This document shows positions 17,387 through 25,737 of a stretch of DNA of 64,000 nt, piece by piece. Position 1 is the stretch's first letter; each line of letters opens with the position of its first letter. Where the stretch lies: assembly GCF_017743935.1 (NCBI RefSeq), contig NZ_JAGHRE010000015.1, forward strand, positions 31,371 through 95,370, read 5' to 3'. This DNA comes from Tropicibacter sp. R16_0. Lineage in GTDB: Bacteria; Pseudomonadota; Alphaproteobacteria; Rhodobacterales; Rhodobacteraceae. The position numbers and the translations under genes are program-made. The notes under the pieces are model-generated. The model had not been told where the DNA came from. It made no database searches and worked only from the letters and a program-made list of their open reading frames with translations.

Positions 17387-18400
17387 ATGAAGATGCAACT
17401 CGTTGCCGGCTTGGTTGCCGGTGCCATGATGGCAGGCAGCATTGCCAAGGCAGAGGAAACAATCTCGGCTGTGCATGCCTTTCCTGAATCGCTGATCTAC
17501 ACCAAGAGCTTTCTGTCCTTTGTCGACAAGGTGAACGAGGCCGGCAAAGGCGTCATTCAGATTGATGTGCGCGGCGGCCCCGAGGCAATCGGCATGTTCC
17601 AGCAGCCTGACGCCGTGCGCGATGGCATTGTGGACATGGTCTATACACCGGGTTCGTTCTATGGTGGCTCGCTGCCGGAAAAAGACGCGATGGTGTCGTC
17701 CAACCTGACCGCAATTGAAACCCGCCAGAACGGTGGCATCGCTCTGATCGACGACATCCATCAAGAAAAGATGGGACTGAAGTACCTGGGTTGGTTTGAC
17801 AGCGGCGTTTGTTACAACCTTTGGACGCGTGAAGAACCCGAGTTTGATGATGCCGGGAACCTGAAGGTTGAAGGTCTAAAGCTGCGCGGCAACGCCGTCT
17901 ACAACGCGTTCTTCACCAACTACCTTGGCGCACAGGTGATCGACCTGCCCACGGGCGAGGTCTATGCGGCCCTGCAACGGGGTGTTGTTGACGCAACCGG
18001 CTGGACCCAGATTGGCTTGATCGACCTGAAGTGGAACGAATTCCTGAACTACCGGATCGAGCCCTGCTTCTTCTCGACGGACCTTGGTGTCATCGTGAAC
18101 CTGGAAAAGTGGAACTCGTTGAGCCCCGAAGCTCAGAAAGTTCTTCAGGATGTCGCCATCCAGCATGAGGCCGACAGCGTCAATGCTCTGCGCGCCAAGC
18201 GTGACGAAGACTTTGCGGCCCTTGACGCACAGGGCATGAAGGTCGTTTCCCTGGAAGGCGAAGCCAAAGCGAACTACCTGGCAGCCGCGCGCGAAAAGAA
18301 CTGGGAGCGGATGAAAGGTCTGATGGAAGAGCATCCGATGGGCACCGGCAACTATGACCGGTTGATCGAACTCTTCTACGATGCCGACGCCGACAAGTAA
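17387..18400 (+). CDS. dctP: TRAP transporter substrate-binding protein
   Basis: The 337-residue protein has a signal peptide ending near SIAKA and a DctP-fold body. Typical features are the central Arg-containing GLKLRGNAVYNAF segment, equivalent to the carboxylate-binding region, and LGAQVIDLPTGEVYAALQRGVVDA. DctP-type proteins bind organic acids in the periplasm, which fits a carboxylate or amide-acid substrate for the surrounding enzymes. GGAGGA precedes the ATG by about seven bases. It is followed by dctQ and dctM after a strong hairpin. Confidence 0.9.
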   Translation: MKMQLVAGLVAGAMMAGSIAKAEETISAVHAFPESLIYTKSFLSFVDKVNEAGKGVIQIDVRGGPEAIGMFQQPDAVRDGIVDMVYTPGSFYGGSLPEKDAMVSSNLTAIETRQNGGIALIDDIHQEKMGLKYLGWFDSGVCYNLWTREEPEFDDAGNLKVEGLKLRGNAVYNAFFTNYLGAQVIDLPTGEVYAALQRGVVDATGWTQIGLIDLKWNEFLNYRIEPCFFSTDLGVIVNLEKWNSLSPEAQKVLQDVAIQHEADSVNALRAKRDEDFAALDAQGMKVVSLEGEAKANYLAAAREKNWERMKGLMEEHPMGTGNYDRLIELFYDADADK

Positions 18401-18415
18401 GTCGAAAAAAGAACC

Positions 18416-18439
18416 GATCCGGGGCGTTTGCCCCGGATC
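18416..18439. terminator. Intercistronic hairpin between dctP and dctQ
   Basis: GATCCGGGGC at 18416-18425 and GCCCCGGATC at 18430-18439 form a perfect ten-base-pair stem with a GTTT loop. A T-rich tail follows only weakly. Such hairpins after dctP typically stabilise the upstream message or partly terminate transcription, so that binding protein exceeds membrane subunits. Confidence 0.7.
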
Positions 18440-18457
18440 AGCTTTTCCGGAGACCGC

Positions 18458-18964
18458 ATGCGCACGATAACACGAATGTACGATGGCCTTCTCAATCTCA
18501 TGGCCCTCGTTGCTGCAGGTACGCTGATTTGGCTGATGGTGGCGGTGGTTGTCTCTGTCGCCATGCGGAATTTTGGCATTCAGCCCTTTGCCTGGCTGTT
18601 TACCAGTACCGAGTACGGTCTTTTGTATATGACCATGTTGGGCGCCCCCTGGCTTGTTCGGGAAAGGGGCCATGTTCATATCGAGCTGGTCACTGCAGCC
18701 CTGCCTGCCAACGCGCGCCGGATTGTCAGCCGGGTTGTTGCCTTTGGCTGCGTCGCGGTTTCAGCCATCTTGGCCTGGTACGGCTTTGAGTTGTTCCAAA
18801 CCAACATCGAACGCAACGACTTTGACGTCAGAGCCTATTTCTATCCGCGCTGGATGCTGACCATCACGTTCCCGATCGCCTTCAGTTTCATGGCGATCGA
18901 GTTTGGTCGCTTTGTATTTGGCAAGGAACTGTTGCACTCGGGCGAAGCAGGAATTCACGAATAA
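18458..18964 (+). CDS. dctQ: TRAP transporter small membrane subunit
   Basis: The product (168 residues) has four predicted membrane helices and the DctQ motif WLFTSTEYGLLYMTMLGAPWLVRERGHVHIEL. The start chosen is the ATG at 18458 after CGGAGA; an in-frame TTG at 18428 lies inside the hairpin-flanking region and is unlikely. The stop TAA shares a base with the dctM ATG. It anchors the DctM permease and completes the transporter of the catabolic cluster. Confidence 0.88.
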   Translation: MRTITRMYDGLLNLMALVAAGTLIWLMVAVVVSVAMRNFGIQPFAWLFTSTEYGLLYMTMLGAPWLVRERGHVHIELVTAALPANARRIVSRVVAFGCVAVSAILAWYGFELFQTNIERNDFDVRAYFYPRWMLTITFPIAFSFMAIEFGRFVFGKELLHSGEAGIHE

Positions 18965-20274
18965 TGGAATGGTACGAAGCACTTGGCCTGTTGATCGGCA
19001 GCATCATGTTCCTGATGGCGATAGGCATGCCCGTGGCGCTCGCCTTTCTGGCCGCCAACATCATCGGTGCGTGGGTCTTTATGGGCGGCGAACGCGGGGT
19101 TGTTGCGTTGCTGAACAACGGTTGGGGGTCGTTGACCAAGTTCGCTCTGGTCCCCATTCCGCTGTTTCTTCTTATGGGAGAGATCTTTTTTCATACCGGT
19201 CTTGGGGGGCGCATGTTTTCCGCCATCGATCGGCTGCTTGGAAAATTGCCCGGCCGTCTGAGCTATGTCACCGTTCTTGGGGGAACGGGATTTTCCACCC
19301 TTTCAGGGTCCTCCATGGGTTCAACCGCGCTGCTGGGGGCCTTGATGGTGCCCGAGATGAACAAGCGTGGGTACAAGAAACACATGTCCATCGGACCCAT
19401 CCTTGGGACAGGGGGCTTGGCAATCATTATCCCGCCGTCGGCCTTGGCTGTGCTTCTGGCGACCCTCGCGCAGATTGATGTGGGGGCCTTGCTGATTGCA
19501 GGCATCATTCCGGGTCTCATTCTTGCGGGTCTCTACATTTCAACGATCTACCTGCAAACGCGCCTCGACCCCGAAGCTGCGCCCGCGTATGAGGTGCCGC
19601 CTCAGTCGATGGTGGAAAAACTGGGGCTGCTGTTTCGGAATGTTGTTCCAATGATCGGGCTGATGGTGCTGATCGTGGTCATGATGATCAGGGGCATTGT
19701 CACCCCGTCCGAAGCAGCGGCTTTTGGCGCATTGGGTGTCTTGTTGCTCGCGGTCTTCTATCGCTGCCTGACATGGGACGCGGTCAAAGCTTCGGTACGG
19801 GGCGCATTGCGCGTTACCCTAATGGCCTATTTGATCGTGTTCGGCTCGGCCACTTTCAGTCAGCTCCTTGCCTTTTCCGGGGCCTCTCGAGGACTGATCG
19901 GATGGGCGACCGGGTTTGACCTGGACCCAATCCTGATGCTGTTGGTGATGTTCGCAGTCCTGCTGATCCTTGGCATGTTCATGGAACAGATTTCGATGAT
20001 GTTGCTGACCGTGCCCATCTTCTTTCCGCTTGCAACAAGCCTTGGTTTCGATCCGATTTGGTTCGGATTGATCATGCTCTTGGCGCTTGAAATCAGCTTT
20101 ACGACGCCACCCTTCGGACTGCTGCTGTTCGTCATGAAGGGCGTCGCTCCCGCGGACACAACGATGCGCGATATCTATACGGCGGCCATCCCGTTCATTG
20201 TTTGCTCTCTGATCCTTGTTACCTTGTTGATCCTCTTCCCTTCACTTGCGACTTGGCTTCCAGGAACAGGCTGA
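18964..20274 (+). CDS. dctM: TRAP transporter large permease subunit
   Basis: The 436-residue polytopic membrane protein has about eleven to twelve helices. It carries the DctM hallmark regions: PIPLFLLMGEIFFHTGL, LGGTGFSTLSGSSMGSTALLG and IIPPSALAVLLA. It forms the sodium-coupled channel of a TRAP system with the preceding DctP and DctQ. Its ATG overlaps the dctQ stop. It is the last gene of the rightward operon; no clear terminator follows. Confidence 0.92.
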   Translation: MEWYEALGLLIGSIMFLMAIGMPVALAFLAANIIGAWVFMGGERGVVALLNNGWGSLTKFALVPIPLFLLMGEIFFHTGLGGRMFSAIDRLLGKLPGRLSYVTVLGGTGFSTLSGSSMGSTALLGALMVPEMNKRGYKKHMSIGPILGTGGLAIIIPPSALAVLLATLAQIDVGALLIAGIIPGLILAGLYISTIYLQTRLDPEAAPAYEVPPQSMVEKLGLLFRNVVPMIGLMVLIVVMMIRGIVTPSEAAAFGALGVLLLAVFYRCLTWDAVKASVRGALRVTLMAYLIVFGSATFSQLLAFSGASRGLIGWATGFDLDPILMLLVMFAVLLILGMFMEQISMMLLTVPIFFPLATSLGFDPIWFGLIMLLALEISFTTPPFGLLLFVMKGVAPADTTMRDIYTAAIPFIVCSLILVTLLILFPSLATWLPGTG

Positions 20275-20698
20275 AACCCAAGCGCGCCAGATCGCGGCCA
20301 GCTTTATGGGAAACGGCCGCCTTTTCTGTAAGCCGGACATCTGTGCGCCAACAGATTCTGCACCCGCAGCGATTGCCTTCTGTGACGTTTCGCATTGCGG
20401 CGGCGAACCCCGGGGCGAATAGCTGTATCGGGCTATCCTTATTCGACAGAGTTGAGCCATTTGGGCAATTGCTGCGCCTGCTCCAATGGCAACGGAAAGC
20501 CGAGAACAGACCTGGATAATGCACGCAGCCAATACGATGCAAGGACGGCGGGTGTCTTTTTTTGAACAAACCGAACACGTCCCAGTGACATTTTGTCAAA
20601 ACCGCTATCCTGGTCATAAAAAAAGGGCGCTTTTTTATCACCGTTATAACTGCGCACTGAGAGTCCAATTTCAAATTTCATCTTGGGAGAAGAAGTAT
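20275..20698. other. Gene-free spacer before the serine hydrolase
   Basis: Several overlapping short frames exist on both strands but none matches a family or has a good start. Near its end lies an A/T-rich inverted repeat (20616-20638) and then the ribosome site GGGAGAAGAAG of the serine hydrolase gene. Confidence 0.45.
20616..20638. repeat. A/T-rich inverted repeat
   Basis: ATAAAAAA and TTTTTTAT are perfect inverted arms around AGGGCGC. It may be a terminator-like hairpin for a lost or opposing transcript, or a regulator site upstream of the serine hydrolase, whose start is 61 bp downstream. Confidence 0.4.
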
Positions 20699-22006
20699 AT
20701 GAAACCAATTGCTATCGTCAGCGCGTTAGCCCTGTCATTGACGGCAACTTTCGCAAACGCGGACGGTCATGCCGACCCTTAAGCGACCCACCACGAACTT
20801 GGGTTACAGCAAGGTTTCCCACCGTCGTCGGATAAACAGGTGACGCGGGACAACGCGCTGATTTCGGCGCCGTTCAACCGCTACTCCTATCAGAACACGC
20901 GCGAATTCTATCCGACGGTGAACATCCCTCCGTCGACCAATTCACGCCCGTTGAACGTCAATCCCGATGGCGGCATCGAGAGGTTAGGTTTTGTCGCCCC
21001 GGACGGCAGCGCCGTGACACTGGCTGAGTACCTGACCCAAACCTGGACCGACAGTTTCATCGTAATCCATGGCGATGAGATCGTGTTCGAACGCTATTTG
21101 AACGGCATCCATGCCGATCAGCCGCACCAGATGATGTCCGTGACGAAATCCTTTGCCGGTATGTTCGGCCTGATGGCCGCCGAGGCCGGGCTTGTGTCCG
21201 AGGTCACACCGGTTGCCGAGATTATCCCGGAATTGGCGCCATCGACTGCCTTTGGTGACGCAACCTTCGGCCAGGTTCTGGTTATGACCAATTCGATGGA
21301 TTTCTCCGAAGATTATGCCGATCCCGCCTCTGGGATTCAGCAATATGCGCAGGTACTGGGGTTCCTGCCGCGCGATCCCAGCCTGGACTTGCCCAACAGT
21401 ATCTACGGCTATCTGCCTACATTGCCGATTGATGCCGCCCATGCCCATGGCGAGGTGTTCCATTATCAGACACCCAAGACCGATGTCGTCAACTGGGTCA
21501 CCAATCGCGTGACGGGCGAATCCTTCTTTGACCAGATGACAGCGCTGATGGAGGCCATTGGTGCCGAAGGCGAAACCTATGTCCTGCTGGATAAAAACGG
21601 GACTCTGTTTGCCGGCGGCGGTCTGAACGCGACGCCGCATAACTTGGCGCGGTTCGCGGCGATGCTGCTGAATTACGGGATGGTCGATGATCAGGTGATT
21701 GTGCCTGAGTCGGTTATCGAAGCGCTGGAAACCGGTGGTGACCGCTCTGCCTGGACCAATGGCCCCAACGAAGGGGAGATGCCCAATGGCGAAGGCAGCT
21801 ATCGCGCGCAATGGTGGGTGCGTCACAACGAAGGCCGCGAGGCATTCACCGCGCTGGGGATCCATGGTCAGTGGATCTACATCGACCGCGCGCATGACGT
21901 GGCAATCGTCCGGCAGGCATCGCAGCCGATGTCAACCAGCAGTGAAATCGATATGTCTGTCTATGCCGTAATCGACACGATCACAGATTACCTGACGGGC
22001 GAGTAA
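20699..22006 (+). pseudogene. NylB-like serine hydrolase interrupted by one in-frame TAA
   Basis: ATG at 20699 after GGGAGAAGAAG opens a clear signal peptide (MKPIAIVSALALSLTATFAN), then DGHADP and a TAA at 20780-20782. The same frame continues without further stops to 22006. It encodes a beta-lactamase-fold hydrolase with MMSVTKSFAG (Ser-x-x-Lys nucleophile motif), FHYQTPKTDVV and LGIHGQWIYID, resembling 6-aminohexanoate-dimer hydrolase. Without readthrough only a leaderless protein from GTG 20840 (388 residues) could be made. The single stop with an otherwise conserved frame indicates recent inactivation or a sequencing error. It follows the TRAP operon and may have been its periplasmic amidase. 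Confidence 0.7.
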
Positions 22007-22602
22007 CGCGATCTGGTGGAGCGGCTCTAAAATGCCGCTACACCACCCCAAGTTCCGGAGATCAGACCCGCCAGTGACTGCAACACCTGCACAGTAAGCG
22101 CTCGAATAATCTGAGATCATGCCATGCAGCGAAAGTTTGGTTTGGCGTAGCGCGCTGCAACCCTATTTGGCGACAGATGTCTGCTGAGGGTCGTTTGCAT
22201 CGCGTGACTGGCAGCGGTCACAGCGACTTTGAGGAGGTCGCTGCACGCATGCCTGCCTATGATCGAGTGAGCTGCATACGGCGACAGTCCGCCCGATCAT
22301 TGAGACCAAGGGAGACATGAACCCCATGCTGCTTACCATTTGCAACCATCAGAAAAACACGCCTTACAGCACGCGCTTTTGAAGTGGTTTTCCTTTACCG
22401 ATCTGATGCTCAGTGCCCGGCAAAGCGGCGCGCGAATCGACACAAAGTGGATTGCTGTAGGCGTGCGTCCACCTGGAAGCGCTATGCGTGATTTGCGTGG
22501 ATTTGCACGGAATCTGGGTATTTATCTGGTGAGATTTGACAGACTTGCAAAGCCCGGAAAGCTGCGATCCATGGCTTAAGTTATTGTTTTGGGGGATTTT
22601 CA
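22007..22602. other. Gene-free junction region
   Basis: No coding sequence is recognised. A six-base-pair hairpin (AGCGGC/GCCGCT, 22020-22039) directly after the hydrolase could be a weak terminator. The right edge is the tRNA-derived att site, so this spacer is probably the chromosome/element junction. Confidence 0.4.
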
Positions 22603-22650
22603 TGGTGCTGCTGGAGAGAATTGAACTCTCGACCTCTCCCTTACCAAGGT
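22603..22650 (-). other. tRNA-Thr(GGT) 3'-half, att site of an integrative element
   Basis: Read on the minus strand the segment runs TTGGTAA (anticodon loop with GGT), a GGGAG stem strand, a variable loop, the T arm GAGAG-TTCAATT-CTCTC and the acceptor strand CAGCAGC followed by ACCA. The sequence 5' of the anticodon loop does not pair, so this is only the 3' half of a tRNA gene. Such halves mark the att core left by integration into a tRNA gene, and an integrase gene starts 26 bp away. Confidence 0.7.
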
Positions 22651-22675
22651 CGGGCGAAAAACTCAGATAAAGGTT

Positions 22676-23436
22676 TCATTTCAAACGTTTGGTGCGGGCA
22701 GGTGGTTCGCCGTGTACGCGTTTTGTACGGATTGCTTCGCGTACAGCCCGTTCATCGGTTTCCGCATGGGCATATACACTGTCCGGCAAATCGGACTTTG
22801 TCCAGCGTCCCATAGCAGCTGCTGTAACCGGGTCCATCCTTTGGCGGATCCGCAACTCGGTGTAGTAGCCGTGACGTCCAGCAGCATGCGGCGAGCGATA
22901 GTCCACACACGCGTTCTTACAAGCTGTTCGTAGGGCTGAAGTGAAGCCTGTACGATTTGCATACCCGAAGACACGGTAGGGGAGCGTCTTACCTGTTTTT
23001 CTGTTTTTAGGTTGACGCGGCCGCAGGCTGAACAGGGTGTGTTTCATGCCTTGACTGATCTGGATCCATTGAGCTGGGTGTCCTTTTTGAGCGACAAGCC
23101 ATACGCGTTTACGATCAAGATCCAGGTCTTTTGGTTTGATCGCGATCAGCTGGCCGATCCTACATCCAGTTTCAAACATGAATTCCAACCCAGCGATAAC
23201 GTACGGGTTTGCGTGATCACGTAGACTGTTGATCCACTGCCAATCACCTGGCGTCTTCCGCTGGCGACTTTGCCTTCCTCGTTTTTCGTCCCGCTCTATG
23301 CGTTGTTTGGATGAGAAACCTTTGATCCGAATGGGCGGGCACTTACCAAGATCATGGGCATTGTTGATGACGGCGCTGACAGGGGACAAAACCTGGCGTT
23401 TCCACGTGTCAGTTGCTGCGGTTGGGTAGATATTTG
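22676..23436 (-). pseudogene. N-terminally truncated phage tyrosine recombinase
   Basis: The frame encodes WKRQVLSPVSAVINNAHDLG (end of the core-binding domain) and a full catalytic domain with FETGCRIGQL (catalytic Arg), SPHAAGRHGYYTEL (His/Arg box), MGRWTKS and SVYAHAE (nucleophile Tyr). An intact enzyme would have about 100 more residues at the N-terminus. Homology instead stops near 23436, where an oppositely oriented phage gene begins. A TTG at 23389 could start a shorter protein, but DNA binding would be impaired. Its 3' end faces the tRNA-derived att site. Confidence 0.75.
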
Positions 23437-23439
23437 GGC

Positions 23440-23961
23440 ATGCGCTGGAACGGCTCCCATGAGTGCAAGTCCATGTGGTTTGACCTGGTCAACCTGGCGC
23501 ATGGGGAAACCCCCGTGGGCACGCTGCCCGACAATCCCAAACGGCTGGCCAGGATGATCCAGCCCGCGGTGGAGCGGGATCACTTCGAGCGCCTCTGTGC
23601 CATGGAGTATGGCCCCCTGCATGGCTGGCGCCGCTGCCGTTGTGGCGATGAGGTCCGGCTGATGCACCCGGTGGTCACCCGCATCGTCACCTCGGCCTTC
23701 GCCTCGCGCGCCAATCACGCGGCCCGGGTTGAGGCCGCCTCGCAGGCCCGCAAGCTGGCCCGGCTGACCGAGGATGTGGCGCAGCTCTCGCCGGAGCTGG
23801 CCACGGACAGCCGCAAGGTGCGCTGGATCAACCATGCCATCGAAGAGCGCATTGCCCAGCGGGGCGGGGTGCGGCGCACCGCGGAAGACCTGCACCTGGC
23901 TGTGCAGGGCTGCCTGGCCGAGGCGCAGAAGGGCCGCTTTCCGGAGAAGCCTGATCGTTAG
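23440..23961 (+). CDS. Phage protein, DUF1376-like, 5'-truncated
   Basis: The frame gives MRWNGSHECKSMWFDLVNLA, followed by GTLPDNPKRLARMI and a helical, Arg/Ala-rich tail. The pattern resembles the N-terminal domain of phage replication-organiser DUF1376-type proteins (an aromatic start, then LP-x-D-P-xx-LAR). The conserved residues that should precede the visible start are missing and the ATG sits at the integrase junction, so it is probably truncated. Its TAG overlaps the GTG of the next phage gene. GC and codon use are higher than in the neighbouring chromosomal genes. Confidence 0.5.
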   Translation: MRWNGSHECKSMWFDLVNLAHGETPVGTLPDNPKRLARMIQPAVERDHFERLCAMEYGPLHGWRRCRCGDEVRLMHPVVTRIVTSAFASRANHAARVEAASQARKLARLTEDVAQLSPELATDSRKVRWINHAIEERIAQRGGVRRTAEDLHLAVQGCLAEAQKGRFPEKPDR

Positions 23962-24746
23962 TGTCCGCTAACGTCCGTCAATGTCCGTCAGACACTAACG
24001 GACATTCGCCAGACACTAACGGACACAAAGTTAATGTCGTCATCGATAAGGAGAAAGACAATGAGAAGAAGAAGGAGAAGACCACTGTCGCGCCTTACGC
24101 AGGCGATGCGCCTGACAGAACCGCTGGATGTGCAGAGAAAAGGGTAGGGGCGATGGACGACAAGGGGCAGGCGGCAGGCGAGAAGCGGGTCCGGGAGCAT
24201 CTGATCGAGCCACTGCTGGCGTTGGGGCTGGCACGGCCGACAACACTGACCAAGGCAGCCTTCGAGACGATGCTGCGCACGCTGGCGCAGACATTGGCGC
24301 ATATGAGCGCAGAGGAGCTGGGGGATCTGAAGGCCTGGGCGCAGGACAACCCGGGCGGGCCCAAGAGGGACCGGTTCCCGATCGCGGTGCACATCCTCGA
24401 CCGGGCGAAGGGGATCCGGCCACCGGAGACGGGTGGGGCGTCTCCCTTCCTGCGCCGGGTGATGGCGTCCCGCGTGGGAGACGCGGCCCTGGCGGGCGGC
24501 TATGCCCCGGAGCTGCTGGAGCATGCCAGGGCCAACCGGGGCAAATGGCCGGGCCGCTTCACGGTGACCCAGCTGCAGGCCAGTGCAAGAGAGGCCTTCC
24601 GGCGCTTTGAGGATCTGCAGCTGAGGGACAACCGCGGGGACGAGCTCACAGCTGAGGAGCGCAGGTTCCTGGCCCACCGGACAGCGCAGATCGATCGGTG
24701 CCGCGAGATTGCGGCATTGGGCAAAGGCGGGGAGCAGGCTGCTTGA
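23961..24746 (+). CDS. Phage replication-region protein
   Basis: The 261-residue hydrophilic protein starts at GTG 23961, inside the stop of the previous gene. Residues about 8-23 contain two imperfect repeats (SDTNGH, SPDTNGH), followed by a run of Lys and Glu. The main domain from about residue 65 (REHLIEPLLALGLARPTTLT) is helical and lacks recognisable catalytic motifs. The low-complexity charged linker is typical of phage replisome-loader proteins. Start at ATG 24154 would remove the repeats. Neighbours indicate a prophage early region. Confidence 0.5.
   Translation: MSANVRQCPSDTNGHSPDTNGHKVNVVIDKEKDNEKKKEKTTVAPYAGDAPDRTAGCAEKRVGAMDDKGQAAGEKRVREHLIEPLLALGLARPTTLTKAAFETMLRTLAQTLAHMSAEELGDLKAWAQDNPGGPKRDRFPIAVHILDRAKGIRPPETGGASPFLRRVMASRVGDAALAGGYAPELLEHARANRGKWPGRFTVTQLQASAREAFRRFEDLQLRDNRGDELTAEERRFLAHRTAQIDRCREIAALGKGGEQAA
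23989..24025 (+). repeat. Short direct repeats within phage gene
   Basis: The 16-mer CAGACACTAACGGACA occurs at 23989-24004 and again at 24010-24025, 21 bases apart. Degenerate inverted copies (TTAGTGTCCG, GTCCGTCA) lie just upstream. The repeats are in frame and encode DTNGH. They could be replication-origin iterons embedded in the replication gene or simply a coding repeat. Confidence 0.55.
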
Positions 24747-25264
24747 GCAAACATGTGATGATCGTGGCCCCCGATGGCGCCACGGAACCGGTCGAGACCT
24801 CGAAGGTTCAGCACTACCTCGCGCGCCGCAGCCGCTGGCAGGCGGAAGAAGACACGCGCATCGAAGAGATCAAAGCCAGGGGCAAGGTCCCGGACCTGTG
24901 CGGGCCCGAGATCCCGGAGGCACCGGCCCGCGGGGCATTCCGGGTGTTTGAGCCTCAGGGTCTCTATCCCGATGGCGCGGAGGGCTGGGTCAGCAAGCCG
25001 TCCGGCTACCGCGGCCGGAAGGCGATCGAGCACGCGGATGCCTTCGATCAAATGGAGGCGCAGGCGCGCTAGCTGCTCTTCACGCCGGGTCAAAAGCAGA
25101 TCGGCCGTCTCTATGCGACGCTGACGGAGAAGCTGGCCTCGGCTGACATCCGCTGTTCGACGATGGAGGTCAGGCAGGGCAGCCTCAGTTCAGGCGGGGG
25201 CTACATCGAGGCAGTGGTGCGCGACCGGCGGCAGCTGGATCTGCTGCAGGGGCGGATCGGGTAG
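24743..25264 (+). pseudogene. Phage protein interrupted by an amber codon
   Basis: TTG 24743 overlaps the preceding stop (TTGA), with ATG 24758 as alternative. The frame reads VMIVAPDGATEPVE through KAIEHADAFDQMEAQAR and meets TAG at 25070-25072. The same frame goes on directly with LLFTPGQKQIGRLYATLTEK through RQLDLLQGRIG to a TAG ending at 25264, with no start codon near the break. The two parts together look like one phage protein of about 173 residues, so the first TAG is probably a nonsense mutation. Function unknown. Confidence 0.55.
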
Positions 25265-25273
25265 GGGGTGGCG

Positions 25274-25564
25274 ATGGAGGTGCGCAAGATCCGGCCCTCG
25301 CAGCGCAACCAGCGCAGACCGATCCCGGACCGGGCTTTGGTGGATGCGGTCTGCCTGCAGGGCAAGACCATCGCGGGGGTGCTTGAGCGCCACGGCTGGA
25401 AGCAGCCAGGCCAGCCCGCGGCGGGTCAGCACATCAAGGCGCTGCGTGCTGCCCTCTGCGCCACCCTCGATCGCATGATCGGGCCCGTCACAAGCGGGCT
25501 GCAGGTGCAGGGCAGCGAAGACATCGCTCAAGCCATGCAGAGCTGGGCGCGGGGAGAGGGGTGA
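25274..25564 (+). CDS. Small phage hypothetical protein
   Basis: The 96-residue basic protein (MEVRKIRPSQRNQRRPIPDR, then VLERHGWK) follows the broken gene by nine bases. ATG 25274 and GTG 25268 are both possible starts. The Arg-rich N-terminus and helix-rich body could bind DNA, but no family is recognised. High GC matches the other phage genes, and the block ends here; downstream sequence is again lower in GC. Confidence 0.5.
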   Translation: MEVRKIRPSQRNQRRPIPDRALVDAVCLQGKTIAGVLERHGWKQPGQPAAGQHIKALRAALCATLDRMIGPVTSGLQVQGSEDIAQAMQSWARGEG

Positions 25565-25737
25565 AGTGTCGCTTTGGTGGAACTTCGTAGCGCCCGCCGC
25601 AGTCCGCTGCAAATGTCTACTCTCACCACAAAGCAGACTCCAAAAGCTACTCGCGATGCTATGTTTAAAAACCTCTTTGTCCCAATTCTCCACGCCGGAA
25701 CAATTAGCAACGATGGCATCAAACAGTGGCGGGGTCC

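Noticed and set aside
20984..21895. A 303-codon minus-strand frame opposite the serine hydrolase
   Set aside because: It lies fully within a motif-bearing gene on the plus strand and shows no protein-family features of its own.
22603..22650. A complete tRNA-Thr gene
   Set aside because: Only the 3' half is present; the bases 5' of the anticodon loop neither pair with the anticodon stem nor form a D arm or acceptor strand.
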